Positions 36,451 to 48,600 of a stretch of DNA of 64,000 bases are shown piece by piece. A program made the translations under genes and the position numbers. The notes beneath the pieces are model-generated. The model saw only the letters and a list, made by a program, of their open reading frames with translations, was not told the origin of the DNA and ran no database searches. The DNA comes from Anticarsia gemmatalis (lineage: Eukaryota; Arthropoda; Insecta; Lepidoptera; Erebidae): assembly GCF_050436995.1 (NCBI RefSeq), contig NC_134763.1, positions 9,233,001 to 9,297,000 of the forward strand. The letters run 5' to 3'. Every line of letters starts with the position of its first letter. Position 1 is the first letter of the stretch.

Positions 36451-36626
36451 GGGAAGGTTCATATCTGACGGAAGATGCGTCGGGCGTAACTTAATTTGTA
36501 TGGTCTTCGCACCGACGCATCATCGGTTGAGTGTGAACGGTCGAGTGTTTGTCTATACATTTGTCGGTTCTGGCGCTGCACGACCGATAATACGCGACGT
36601 ATGTTCCGTCAGATATGAACCTTCCC
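36451..36626. mobile_element. Harbinger-type MITE, TTA target duplication
   Basis: The ends are inverted copies of GGGAAGGTTCATATCTGACG (23 bp perfect, continuing imperfectly). It is flanked by TTA direct repeats at 36448-36450 and 36627-36629. The element is 176 bp with no coding capacity. A 3-bp TTA/TAA duplication is the PIF/Harbinger hallmark. Confidence 0.85.
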
Positions 36627-36679
36627 TTACTGGCTAGTAATTGAGTACCTATAGGCTATATATTAGTAACAAAATATTT

Positions 36680-36862
36680 TTTACTTATAGAGGCCTGTCG
36701 GGCTGACGGCTACTGGGTAGCCTTTCTCCCAGAAGAATGATGAACCCGAAATGATTCAACACTATCACTACGCCACAGAGGCTTTAATAGCCCTTGCATA
36801 ATTTTTCTTTTGTAGGAGTGTCAGTGCAGGAATCGAACCCGCGACATCAGTGGATGCATAAT
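36680..36862 (-). repeat. SINE-like repeat with B box
   Basis: The minus strand contains GATGTCGCGGGTTCGATTCC followed by 'tgcactgacactcctacaaaag' and 'gcaagggctattaaagcctctgtggcgtagtgatagtgttgaatcatttcgg'. GGTTCGATTCC is a polymerase III B box. The family is typical of Lepidoptera. Confidence 0.6.
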
Positions 36863-36911
36863 TAATATTCTTATTGGACAGTCCAGTTTTCATTCATACT
36901 TAATTTTCGAT

Positions 36912-37846
36912 CCCTTCAGCCGTTAAGGAAACCTAAGTTTGGAAACTGGTTTCCTAAAAGTATTTTTTTATATTTATGCGTAACTGGTTTCTTAAAAGGA
37001 TTTTTTAATACTTATAGGTAACTGGTTTCCTAGAAGTACTATGCTTATGTTAATAGCCACCTATACGAAACTACTAACCACATTTCAGTAGAAATGTTTA
37101 CCGGCATTGATTATTTTGGCGTTTGTTGTAATTAATTTAAACCGTACTTGTACCATTTAGGTGGTTATTTAATCAAATAAATAAACTCCTAAAACATAAA
37201 TACAACTCTTCTTAAGATTAAATAAAAACAATTTCCTTAGTTAAATTAAAACAAAAATGCGTAAGGTGAAATAATTTCAATACAGTGCCCCGCAGTTATT
37301 ACTCCATTGTTCAGGTCATTTATTGCGTTATCAATTTCATTATCTATTTCTAGGTAACCTTTCATTTTTTTTGCAGTTATTTATAAAAATATTAGTAACT
37401 TTAGTTTCCTTAATCAAAATTGGCAACTGTAACATTTTTCTTGCCAATGTATCTGTTAATCCGGCTATGCCAGTCTTCCAAATTGTTCGTTGTCCTGACC
37501 TGTTCCTTACTACAGCAACAAGTTTTCTTAATGACACTGTTGTTTAACCATTCTTTTTTAAAATATGTATTGAATTTCTTTATATCCTCACCAGAAGGGG
37601 ACTTTTTCATCACGTACTGAATACCACTTTCTATGAAATTTCGTATATGACGTCTTCCAAAACGATAACCAGATATACAAAAGAGGTTAGTTATACAGTT
37701 ACCTAAAAGTATTAAAAAATCCTTTTAGGAATCCAGTTACCTATAAGTATTAAAAAATCCTTTTAAGAAACCAGTTACGTATAAGTATAAAAAAATACTT
37801 TTAGGAAACCAGTTTCCAAACTTAGGTTTCCTAAACGGCTGAAGGG
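36912..37846. mobile_element. 935-bp DNA transposon with ~125-bp TIRs and MULE-like transposase remnant
   Basis: It begins CCCTTCAGCCGTTAAGGAAA and ends with the inverse. It is flanked by an 8-bp direct duplication TTTTCGAT (36904-36911 and 37847-37854). Each TIR holds tandem units of about 36 bp built on AACTGGTTTCYTAAAAG followed by GATTTTTTAATACTTATAGGT. The interior, minus strand, 37340-37613, encodes a piece resembling the C-terminal part of MULE-type transposases: YFKKEWL, then RTTNNLEDWHSRINRYIGKK, then NVTVANF. The frame shifts just after that and continues LIKETKVTNIFIN. The catalytic core is absent, so it is non-autonomous. Confidence 0.75.
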
Positions 37847-38752
37847 TTTTCGATAAAGTTACTGCGCCGGAATGATTCGTTATTCTCCAAAATAATGATC
37901 TCTCGTGTTGCAGGAACTTGAGTTATTTCATCTTTATGTAGTTTCTCAGTGTTAATCATTTTAAGAATTGTGTAAATTATGTTGCTATTCTGTGTGTAAG
38001 TTGTAATACACTTGCTTTCTTAATGCTCGTGAAGTCCAGCTTTTGGAGAATATCTGCTAGTTTTTGTAGAATTAGTATCAGAAGAAATAGGAAGCGAGTT
38101 ACTGTTATTTACTATGTTTAATGATATGAAAATGCCAATTCTGCAGATTCATGTGTTGTCCAATATGTATAATGCTCTGTTGCCATCTCGACTCCAACTT
38201 TTGGGTTTCTAATTGTGTAGTAGGATATTAAGGTAAAGGCAGGGAATGTAAGAGCTTTCAAATTGTTATTGCATGTTTTTTTATATAGTGAGTGTCAGGC
38301 AAATTTTGTGTGATAGTAAGGCTTAAATTCTGACTTATATGCCTTCCAATTAAATGATTCTCCAATTTTGGTGAGCTTTTTTAATAGATTTTGAGTAAAA
38401 ATTTAGACACCCAATACTGTGCAATGGAATGAAATTCAGTATTCATGATGTATCAGTGTTGTGACACTTTGATAAAGGGTTCAGAGATCGACGCCGCTAA
38501 TAAAATACAACAATAATCAAAATAATTGTAAACTTAAACTATTTATTTTTATCCTTTTACAAAATTTTACCTTTTTCATTATGAATTTACAATAATTTTT
38601 AATCATTCACGTCATCCGAACGTATGCTGTAAACTCGATCACAACGGACCTAGCAGTCGACTCATATAAAATTTGGACCCAGAAACAAACATAATACAGA
38701 TGTAATATAAATCTAGACGGCAAATTAAACACCCTTGTCCCAGACCCACAGC

Positions 38753-38758
38753 TTTATT
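38753..38758 (-). terminator. Possible poly(A) signal of Rox8
   Basis: AATAAA on the minus strand lies about 860 nt past the Rox8 stop. Another A/T-rich candidate lies near 38541. The 3' UTR would include the GC-rich patch at 39110-39240. Confidence 0.3.
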
Positions 38759-39617
38759 GACTCACCAGTGTTTCCATACAATAAATCATAACAATATTCA
38801 GGTCAAACAAAACAACATGTACCCAACTTAATATAAATAGGTCAAAACTGTCTGGCGCGTCGTGTGAGGAGTCTCGGGAACATAGTTCAGTCTGCCAGCG
38901 CAGGGCGCCAATAAATATCAACGTATGTACACGAGGCCACTCGCGACATTACTCCCCCCTAATATATTTATAACTTTTCATTAAAAATTTATAATTTATT
39001 TCGTTAAGTCCTATCTATGTAGGTCGACTAACACCGATGCGCCACGTAGTAGTAGTAGTGTGTCTACAGTAACTAGATGGCGCCGGTCAACACTCTGATA
39101 ATTTAGTGGGTACGGTCGGCAACAGCGGCGACGGGAGCCGGCGGCGGGCCCGCGCCGGGAGGGCCCGGCGCGAGGAACGACGAACGGCCGACCACCGGCT
39201 CGGGGCGCTCACCGCTCGAACGACAGTCGACGGTATCGCTATTTTCCAACATTTTTGTACACTGTTTGACTGCTCTGCCAATGTCAACACATCGAGATAT
39301 ACACGATACCTCGATCGCTCATGTAATAAGGGCGCACCGCCCGCACTCGACGTCGTCGGGTCCTACGATCGACAGCGCACGCTGCAAAGTATAATCGCGA
39401 CGACAAAACCATCGTCGTGTGAAAATCAGAATATTGTATAGTAAGAGGTTTCTGAACATCACAGGCGTATAGTGGCGTACCCGGACCGGTGTCGGGTAGA
39501 CTCGAGGAAACATAATTTGAAGGGAAAGCTAGCCGCGCTGCCGGAGGTTCACGCAGCTAGGCGGATGGTCGGTTGGTGGGCGCGGGTGTGCGGGGGGCGC
39601 GGGGCGCGGTACGAGCG

Positions 39618-42600
39618 CTACTGCGAGGGGTACTGCGCGGACGGCATGGGCGACGCATACATGAGCGGCGCCGGCCCGCCCCCCCAGCCGCCCGCGCCCG
39701 CGCCGCCCCCGCCCGGCATGCTCATGCGGTACCCCGCTGCAAACAAACACACACGTTACTCACACGTCACATGAAAAAAATATAAATATTTGTACAAAAT
39801 ATGCTTAGTACCTATATTTCAAAATTCAATCGTCATTTCTTGTTGCTAAGCTAAATATTATTACTCTAATGGCGGACCACACAGCACTTAAATCAACAAG
39901 AGATTAAAAATCACTTGAAATAACAAGCGCGCGTTAAATAAACGGGAAAGGAAAGAGGCACTAAGCATATTTATAATTTGGCAGTCTCCCAATTGTAATC
40001 ATTGTGCGAATTACGCCCATACACACAAGTTTTAGTTTAGGATAGAGTTACCCACACCATGGACACAGTGAGCTAAGTAACTACATTATACAATACTTAG
40101 GGCAATGGTAATAATTACAATTACAAAGAAGTAATTGTAAAACTTGACTAAATAACCAAATCAAGTCTTACAGTAAACTGGCTGTTCCAGTAACTATTCT
40201 TGCAAAATCATAAATTGATGGACATACGAGAGTTTATTAATCTTTCATAAAAAAATTACAGAGTATGTTTGGATGATATTGGATTGAGACATAGAATTCT
40301 TCTCAACTCAGGCACTCCACGCGGGCCGAACTATGTATTAAGATAGTAATTAATTAATTGTAAGGGAAAACAATTTTGGAAGGCACTGACTAATTATAAA
40401 TATACATCTAGAACAAAAATTGAGCCAACTTTTCAGGACTACTAATCAATAAGTCTTGAAGAACAGTATTGAAGGATGAAAATAACTAAGTAACGACGAA
40501 GCACAGTCGTGTAAGGCGGCATGGATCGTTAAAACGTTGATAACAATAGAATTGAGGTGCAGATAGCGACGCTGATAAGAAAACTGTCGTTAGACAATGT
40601 TCACTATTTAGTCACTACTATTTGGGGGGAATGTCAACTTTGTACGTTGCTGCTTAAATGCTGTATTGAAGTTTTAATGAATGAGCTTCTTGTCTTTGTT
40701 TTATACACGCTTTCCACCTCGGCTTTGCTTGTGTTACTCTGGGTTAACCGTAACAAATTATACATTTAAATCTTTCTTCAGCAGCTCTTACCTATTGATA
40801 AAAAATGCATACTCTTTTCAGTAGACTTTGATTTATTTTGCAAACAGACAGACAGGCTCGATAAGGAGAATTTATTTTATAGAATGTGATAATAGTGTAT
40901 AATCTGTAAAATCACGCCAGATGGGAGAAAAACTAGGTAGGTATAGTAGGCAATGGTGCTGCAGCCCAAAACCATAACCGAGTGCTGCAAAGTGCTTAAA
41001 ACAAGCACACTTGCGTATGCGCATCTCGTAATATTGTTTCAAAGAACTCTTTTGAAACAGTAATTAACGTCTCTTTTCTTACTATATTTTGTGTGCTAAG
41101 AGTGAGAGGGACCAAATATATTAAAATTGTGCTAAATATGTACCTGCTGCTGCGGCCTGCGGGTTGCTATAGGCGGCGGCGTATTGCTGGTAGTAGCCTG
41201 GTGCCATATACCCTTGTAACGCCGGATAACCCTGGAATTAAAACGCACATTTGTTAATATTAATTTTGTTGACCAACATAGGAATGGATAATCCGTATTT
41301 TACATGTAAAAAGTTGGTACCGGTTGTTGCCTATTAAGATAACAGCCGCGTCACAGATCTTCGGGCAGTTTGAACAACTTTGACACTAGGTTGACCACTA
41401 ACCGTAAAATATGAAGAAGATTGAATGGGAGGTGCAACCCATGCCCAGCGATGGATAAATAGGGTATACATAAACTTAGCTTTATTAAAAAAAAATACAG
41501 TATAACATATTTGTGTTACATTAAGATACTGTGAATCATAAAACACTGATTAAGAATATACCCTCACTTCATCATGATCAGTTAAAAACAAGCACTAAGG
41601 TCTAAAAATGCAGTCTTGAAAATGAATTAGGCATGACTCTGCCATATGTTTATCAGCATTACGCAACGTCATACGATCTCGCTTACACGGCGAATCATGG
41701 CCCACACAATAAATGAATAAACATGCAACAGGAAACACTAAAATGTTTCTATTTATAACTCTTGATAACGAAGATAAACTAATCAGTGGTTATCTACGTC
41801 GAGAAAGCGTTGTTTTAGCCCGTTTTTATTCCGGTAGCCGTTGGTTATAGAATTGATAGTGAATTGCAGTAATGATGTAATGCAATGACGACGAATGTTA
41901 CAGAGAGAATATGTACCTTTTGAACGTGAAAAGAAATGACTATTAAATAAATGTGTAGCAAGCAAGTGTCAGACTGTTTGAGATGTTTTAAATTCTATTA
42001 CTTTTTTTAACACCTCTGCCAACATCTTATTCGGGTATAACATGATGTTTTTGAGGCTTAACTTAGAATGGGTATGAAGTAGTAGTACATATAACTGCAA
42101 ATTTCTTGGCTAATTTTATTCAAATTGCAGAATAATTAAGACGAATGTGGGTATAAAATAATGTGGGTACTTTAACATATTGGTCTACAAATTAATAACA
42201 TATGATTTGTATTGGACTGGCTTGTTTGAAGACAAAGATTCAACCTTATCGTTTACATGTTAAGTAAAACATAAAAGTTATTGAGCTAAAGTTATCAAAA
42301 ACCTTAATCATGGGTTTTTGATTTGACGTCACGTTTTCTATTATATTTCCTTATCCTTATTTAAACCACCGCCAAATAATAATTAACTACTAATCGAACA
42401 TACTACTAATAGAATTCGAAAATGTTAATATTATGTTAATTAATTCGATTTTTACGTCTCTGTTAACGCTGTGGTCAATAATAAGATTATTGCACTTTGA
42501 AATAGACTAAAATGTTTAGTAAAAAAAAGCAATAAAAGTTATTTAAACCAATATAGTCTGGTTTGTAACTTATTTTTACGGCTGTTGTATTTAAACGCGT

Positions 42601-45600
42601 TTTTTGAACTGAGGTTGTTTGTGAATTATTTGGTAGACAGATTTCTCGATCAGCTATTAGGAAATCAATTTATCACGAATGCAACTGCAAATATATTTAC
42701 AGCAAGAGGCTAATTGACCGATTGGAAATTAAATGATTTCTTTACTTTAACAAAAAAGGTGAAAATACTATTACAATACATTGAGAAGTAACTCGGGTCA
42801 AAAATAATCTTTGAGTATGAACATTCGATTTATCAAGAAAGCGTTATAGCTCTGACATCTCGCTGGGGTCTACAGGAACAGTATAATCACCATTACTACG
42901 ACTGAGACAGCGGGGCTATGAACTACATCAATTTATATTGTAAGTATAAGAAGATTAGTGAAACATACCAAAGTTGTATTTAATAAACTGTTGACTAATA
43001 CGATGTATCTATTGATAATGAAATCACGGGTTTTACCATTTAGTGAACTCGTGCGCATGCTCATTTTAATCTTTTAAAAACATCATAAAGGCCCATTTAG
43101 ACGGGGAGAGTTTCTCGTCTCGAAGATACGATTATCGAAAGAATATAAAACATTTCTTTCGTCTAAACATTCGCTCTCCTCGCTCGTTGCTTTGGGCGAG
43201 AATTGCCTTGCAATGTAATATTGTTATGTCCGTGTAAACATAATTTCAAAGCAATAATCGTATTTCGAGATTTTATGCCAGTTGCTACTATGAATGCAGT
43301 GCGCGATGGTGTTTTAATTATATCTGCTCTTCTGAGGCAAGAATAAGGTAAACGGAAAAAGAAGAAAAGGCGTTGGGTTAGAAAATGGATAGCTGGAGAA
43401 ATGATTTGGGAGCATCTAACATGTTGTGCCTTGATTTACAATTGAAAGATGAAGAGACATTAAAAAATATATTTCGGGTTACGAAAACTCAACTCATATA
43501 TCTACTTCAAGAAATTAGACCATCTATACAAAAAAGTGATACAAATATGCGTCACGCTATACCCCGCTCGTACAAAATTGGAAATAACTTTAAAATATTT
43601 GGCTACAGAAGATTCATTTCAAACATTATCAGAAATATTTATAGTATATAGGTGTACCATAAGTTACTTTTCGGTAGAAGTTCTGCAAGCTATTTACATA
43701 GCATTGGAGTATTTCATTAAGGTATGAATGAAACACGATGAATTTCAAAATCACTTAACTATCAAAAGATTATCTAAGTATTTATTCAAAATCAGTCTTG
43801 CTTTAATAAGGTAGATTACAAAACAAATAAATGGCAATTAGCTTATAATAAATCAACTTAATATAGATTTATATATAGAGATATTTGGAAAAAAATAATT
43901 ATTGTGCATTCGTTGAATCATTTGGAAAGTCATCTTGCATGCTTGAATTCCACCACTGTGTGTCGCTATCAGTTCTCGAAAATGCATCGGATCACTAAAC
44001 TCGAATGACAAATCTCGCACTAAAAACGATTCAAACTGATTTGTACGATACTCGTATCAACTTGAAAATATGTCACACGAGATCGTGTTTATACAAGTTG
44101 AGATTCTCGTAAGCAACAATCTGCTTACTACAACTTCGTTGTGTAAACCAACATAGGCAATGAGTCACACCAGCACATCAAAATATGACTATTAAACATA
44201 CTGCATTAAATTTGTGTACTTATGCTGATAATAATAGTTTTTGTTTTATCAAAATCGGGTCAAAATTACCGAAGTTACAGCGTTATAAAGTTTCACTGCA
44301 TTTTTAAATTTGCGTTGCTTCGCGCGCTATGCGCTGACGTCACGTCGCTACAGACACGCTTGTTCGACTGCGGGTGATGCGGAGTTTTGACTTGAAAAGT
44401 GATTTGCATTTAATATTTAAAGAGTCTGTGTATGTGTATGTGTTATAAATTTAATCATCGTGTTTTTTGTAAAATAAGCCTCCACTAAGATATCCTCGAT
44501 CTCGATCGCCACGCACACAATCATCAACTAGACCCAGGTAAAGAAAGTTGAACTCGTATACTACTAATAATATTATTGTGTGTAGTTAACAATAAAATTG
44601 AAAGTTTGTTACAACTGGCATTACAAATAATGAGTGTTACGTACCTACCAAGTGTAAATTTGGAAAACATAGTTTTAATATAATATTATAAAAAAAAATT
44701 GTCACCCTGCCTCTGATTTTAGTCATGTTGATGGCTATCATAATGAACGCATGAATCTACTCTGTAGGATGTCTTATATGATTGGGTGTGTAATTAGAAC
44801 TTTTAATTAAACAATTTAATTTTGATATTATTAGATTTAATAAACATGAGTTCTTTTTTCAAAACAAAAAACCAACGCCAACTCAACCGCCGCGCTCGGC
44901 TCACCGCCGCCTGTGAGGTCATTGAACTGCTCATTAAATAGTACCTATCCACTGTTTAGTAGAAGGAATTGCTAGCTAGGTATGAACATGATATGACATC
45001 TCGATCTTGAGGAAGTGTTCAAAAGGCAATAAACTTCTATTTAACATTTGCGCTTGACAGTATCTGAACCGGGCTTTAAGTTTTAGATTAGGTGTCTCTT
45101 GCAAAAATATAAAACAGTTTAGGTACATAGTACAGAAAAAAACATTTTTTGGGGTGTTTTCTCACTGGACTTAGTACACATAGGAACAATACAATATTTT
45201 CTAACCATTTTGTTTGTCCACTATAAGCAAAACAAATTATTTAAAGCGAAACCGCGAGAGACAACGAGCCTATGTAGGTATCGGCAAGTACTAACGAAAT
45301 AGCAGTGTCGTAAGATGACGTCACACGTCCGTGCGGCCGCTTCGCCGGAGTTTGGCGCGAAGGCCATACTTTGACGTTTAATATCTCGGTCATTTTTGAA
45401 GATACGAAAAAAATAAAAACAGATTTTTTATCCTTGAAGTACCTAGTTTTTAAATATGCTCATAACAAAAATCATTGGTGTGACTCATTATCGCCTAGCG
45501 ATAAGTCATAAGCGAATCTCGTATAACATTATCGTAGGCGAGATTTTAGTTCTTGCCTGTATGTAAACATTTTGATACGATTGTGTTATGGCGATTATTG

Positions 45601-48600
45601 CTTGTGATAGTAGCGTATAGTTTCTCGCTCGGAACCGTACGAGAAACTCTCCCCGTCTAAATGGGCCTTAAGCTTAAGTTATAGCGCAGAAATAAATCTT
45701 GCCATTATACACACATATTCGGTTTGACACATTCGGTTAGGCAGTACTGCACTTGTTCAAAGCAATTACTGCACTTTTTCGGCTTGTGCCGGTTATTCCT
45801 TCGGGCCCGAACGTCGAACGCTCACGCGTGGCAATGTCGGCATTTTTACCGAACATTCACCTACAACACATAAGGTTTTGCCACCCGGCTAGGCTAATTA
45901 ATGCCGAACCGAATATGTGTCTAGCAAGTCTAAGTTTTAGATGGTTCATCGTAAAACTTGGTTTCGATAAATTTATTCATAAGGATGACTTGGCATAAGA
46001 CGTCAAAGAATCAAGCCTAAGCAGCAATGACACAAGATGTTAGTTAAGAAGTAAATAAAAAACTGGGTAAACCCGTGCAGACGTTTTTAACTTATAATCT
46101 TTAAAAATGAATATCAATTCTTCCGTGGTGGAGCAGGTTCGATGACGTCACGTATAAAATAACAAGTCAGGGATGGCCAAATTAATACTCATTCTAATGC
46201 TTAGGTTTCTTGCGATTTACTTATTAAACGCATTAAACTTATTCCAAACTAAACAGAACATGTACCGTGGTACTCCACCTAAAATATCTGAAGTATACTT
46301 TGAGCTCAAGTAATTAGTGCATTTTTAACGTTATTTAGAACGCTCAGTTCAACTGGAATAATGCCCATGGGTTGAACGATCACTCCTGCATCATAAGGAT
46401 AAGATGACCAGTAGCGCGAGTACTGCTAAACTAGTTTTTACGATGCCCGTTAGAGGCGCTGAGCAGACTTTCATACAAAATTTCTCGATAGCTAGCCAGT
46501 TGTTAAACGAGCTACTGTAATATTTAAAGCAAGTATTTATTAATAAGCATCAATATACCGCTCATATTCCTTCAGAAGGTTACACCAAATCGCATAATTA
46601 ATACCATAAATCACAATGATTGAAATGGCGTGCGAAAACAGATCGGCGTGTTGCCACAACAAAAAACAACTCGTTTCAAATTCAATAGCACAAGTGATCG
46701 CGAAACTTTCAATAGAAATTTACATATTTCACGCGTACAAGTCGTGATATGCTCTGTACATAGTCGGCTATGTAGTGTAGATAAAGGAATGGAAAGGTTA
46801 ATACCTAAGTAAAGGATAACAAAAGGTAATGGAGAATATTATTATACGGTTAGGAGTTTTAGAAGTTTACCAACAAATTTTATATAGATGATTGTAATTG
46901 TAATACAGGCGTTTTTACTTTAAAATTTCAAAAGTTATTAATATCAGAAGAAAATGTTACTTATTTTCATAACATTTTTTTAATGTTCGGCGTCTGCGCA
47001 AGTAATCAGCATAGATGTTGTTGGACGAGGTCAAATAGTAGATTAGGAACTTTTACTAACACAGGAGTAAGGGGGAGGCCTATTGACGAACATGCAGTTT
47101 CTGGTCATGCGGCCGTTGGATATAACAGCTAGTAAGCATGGAAGTCCTACCTACTATTTGCTGCACCAAGCTGGTGGAGTGTGTACCACATTGGAAGATA
47201 TTACGAGACACGAAATTGAGCTTTTAAATTTGATCTTATTAAACCACCCAAGTTCCTAACGAAATAAATGACAAGGTAAAAATATTTTTAAGATTGTCAT
47301 TCAGTTTATTCCTATGCACTACTGCATGTGAAAGTTACTCAAAATAATTTGGAATGCAATTGAAACAGGTTACTTTAAATTCCAAATTAAAATTAAAAAT
47401 CGTCAATAATTGAGAAAGTTTTGGCGAGGCAAATGCATACATTTGCATATAACATTAGATGATATAAATTATTTAAAACTATGCAGTTTTCTTTTTATTC
47501 ATAGTTGAAACATTTAGGAGAATAATTAGTTTGTCGTAAAACGGTGTAAACTTATGCTCTAATTTCTCACAGAAGAGAGTAAGATTATACCCTGCAGTGA
47601 GTGGGAGTAAATAGCAGTAGTGGTTCGCAGAGTTTTACAATTCTAGGAGAAATTATTATAATTTTCCAGAGGAAACTAGTTGTGCCATCACAAAAAAATT
47701 GACTTTTGCATGGTGCGAACAATTATCTTCTAAATGTAATAGTATTTTCTTCATACATGACAGATGTCGTGCGTCATTTTTTCATGTGTCATCGAAGTGC
47801 CATTAATTTGTGATAATGATCTTTTTATCACCATTTCGATACCTCATTACACTGTTTATACGGTCTTTAAAACTGAATATTTTAATTAAGAATATAAAAG
47901 TGGAGAAATTATTCCAAGTTATTTAACCTACAGAAGGCCTTCTTTCATACAAAAGAAGAAATTACAAGAATTCTCTTGTATACAAAATATTACCTACCTA
48001 TAACCTGTTTTGTGGACTACATTATCAAAACGACTCTTTACATTTTAGATACAAAATACAACTTAAATTTATTGAACTCTAAACATACCGTTATTTGTCT
48101 AAGATTTCAACATAATATAATAATTAAATGCGTGTTATGGATAGTAAAGAAGAAAAGTGTGTATTTACCTGAGCATACCAATAGCCCATGCCTTGCTGGT
48201 AGGGATAAGGGTATTGCGTCTGCGCACCCATCGCAGGCGGCGCCGCTGTCGCGTTGTTCGTACTCTGAAATTATAACAATACATTTATTTTACAAGCGCA
48301 TTTACCTTGAAATTATAGATATTACAGGCTATTGTCCTCATTGCAAAATAATTATTATAAAATACTAATATTGTTATAATACTGTACTGTACTAATTCAT
48401 CAAACTTTTGATGAGAGTCATATATTTGCTTTATCTGATACAGAGATAACATATTTTATGTAATATGATATGTTTTGACAAGGTTATTTTAATTTCAATT
48501 ATGTTATTCTTTATATTAATGGTCAATTCAATCAAACGTCAAGTTTATGAAGCCAGTTGAAGGTTGTGGCTCAATAAATAATAGTATTATTGATGAAATT

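Larger units (their letters stand above)
34551..38752. other. Intergenic region between muscle gene and Rox8
   Basis: No gene is recognised. It holds a Harbinger-type MITE (36451-36626), a SINE (36680-36862) and a 935-bp long-TIR element (36912-37846). The remainder is AT-rich unique-looking sequence that probably contains upstream muscle enhancers and the Rox8 3' flank. Confidence 0.45.
43089..45668 (+). mobile_element. PIF/Harbinger transposon with broken transposase
   Basis: The 2580-bp element has perfect 30-bp TIRs starting AGGCCCATTTAGACGGGGAG and a TAA target duplication (43086-43088 and 45669-45671). At 43385-43727 is a frameshifted open frame resembling the N-terminal part of HARBI1-type nucleases. 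One frame gives LQEIRPSIQKSDTNMRHAIP and the next continues ARTKLEITLKYLATEDSFQT. The HARBI pattern 'R-I-P---L-ITLR-LATG-S--SL' is clear. The catalytic DDE part is missing, and the right half is largely occupied by another inverted-repeat insertion. It lies in a Rox8 intron, opposite to the host gene's transcription. Confidence 0.9.
41232..48168 (-). other. Rox8 third-last intron with transposon nest
   Basis: An intron of 6.9 kb. Apart from the Harbinger element, its nested insertion and the adjacent MITE (listed separately), it contains only AT-rich sequence. A decayed GGGGGAGGCCTATTGACG word near 47,075 resembles a common lepidopteran retroelement tail. Confidence 0.5.

Noticed and set aside
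39106..39441. 111-aa plus-strand frame in a GC-rich patch
   Set aside because: It lies in the Rox8 3' UTR, is Arg/Ala-rich as expected from GC-rich noncoding DNA, and shows no recognisable motif.
45753..45998. 81-aa plus-strand frame
   Set aside because: Lies mostly inside the 212-bp MITE; no protein similarity.
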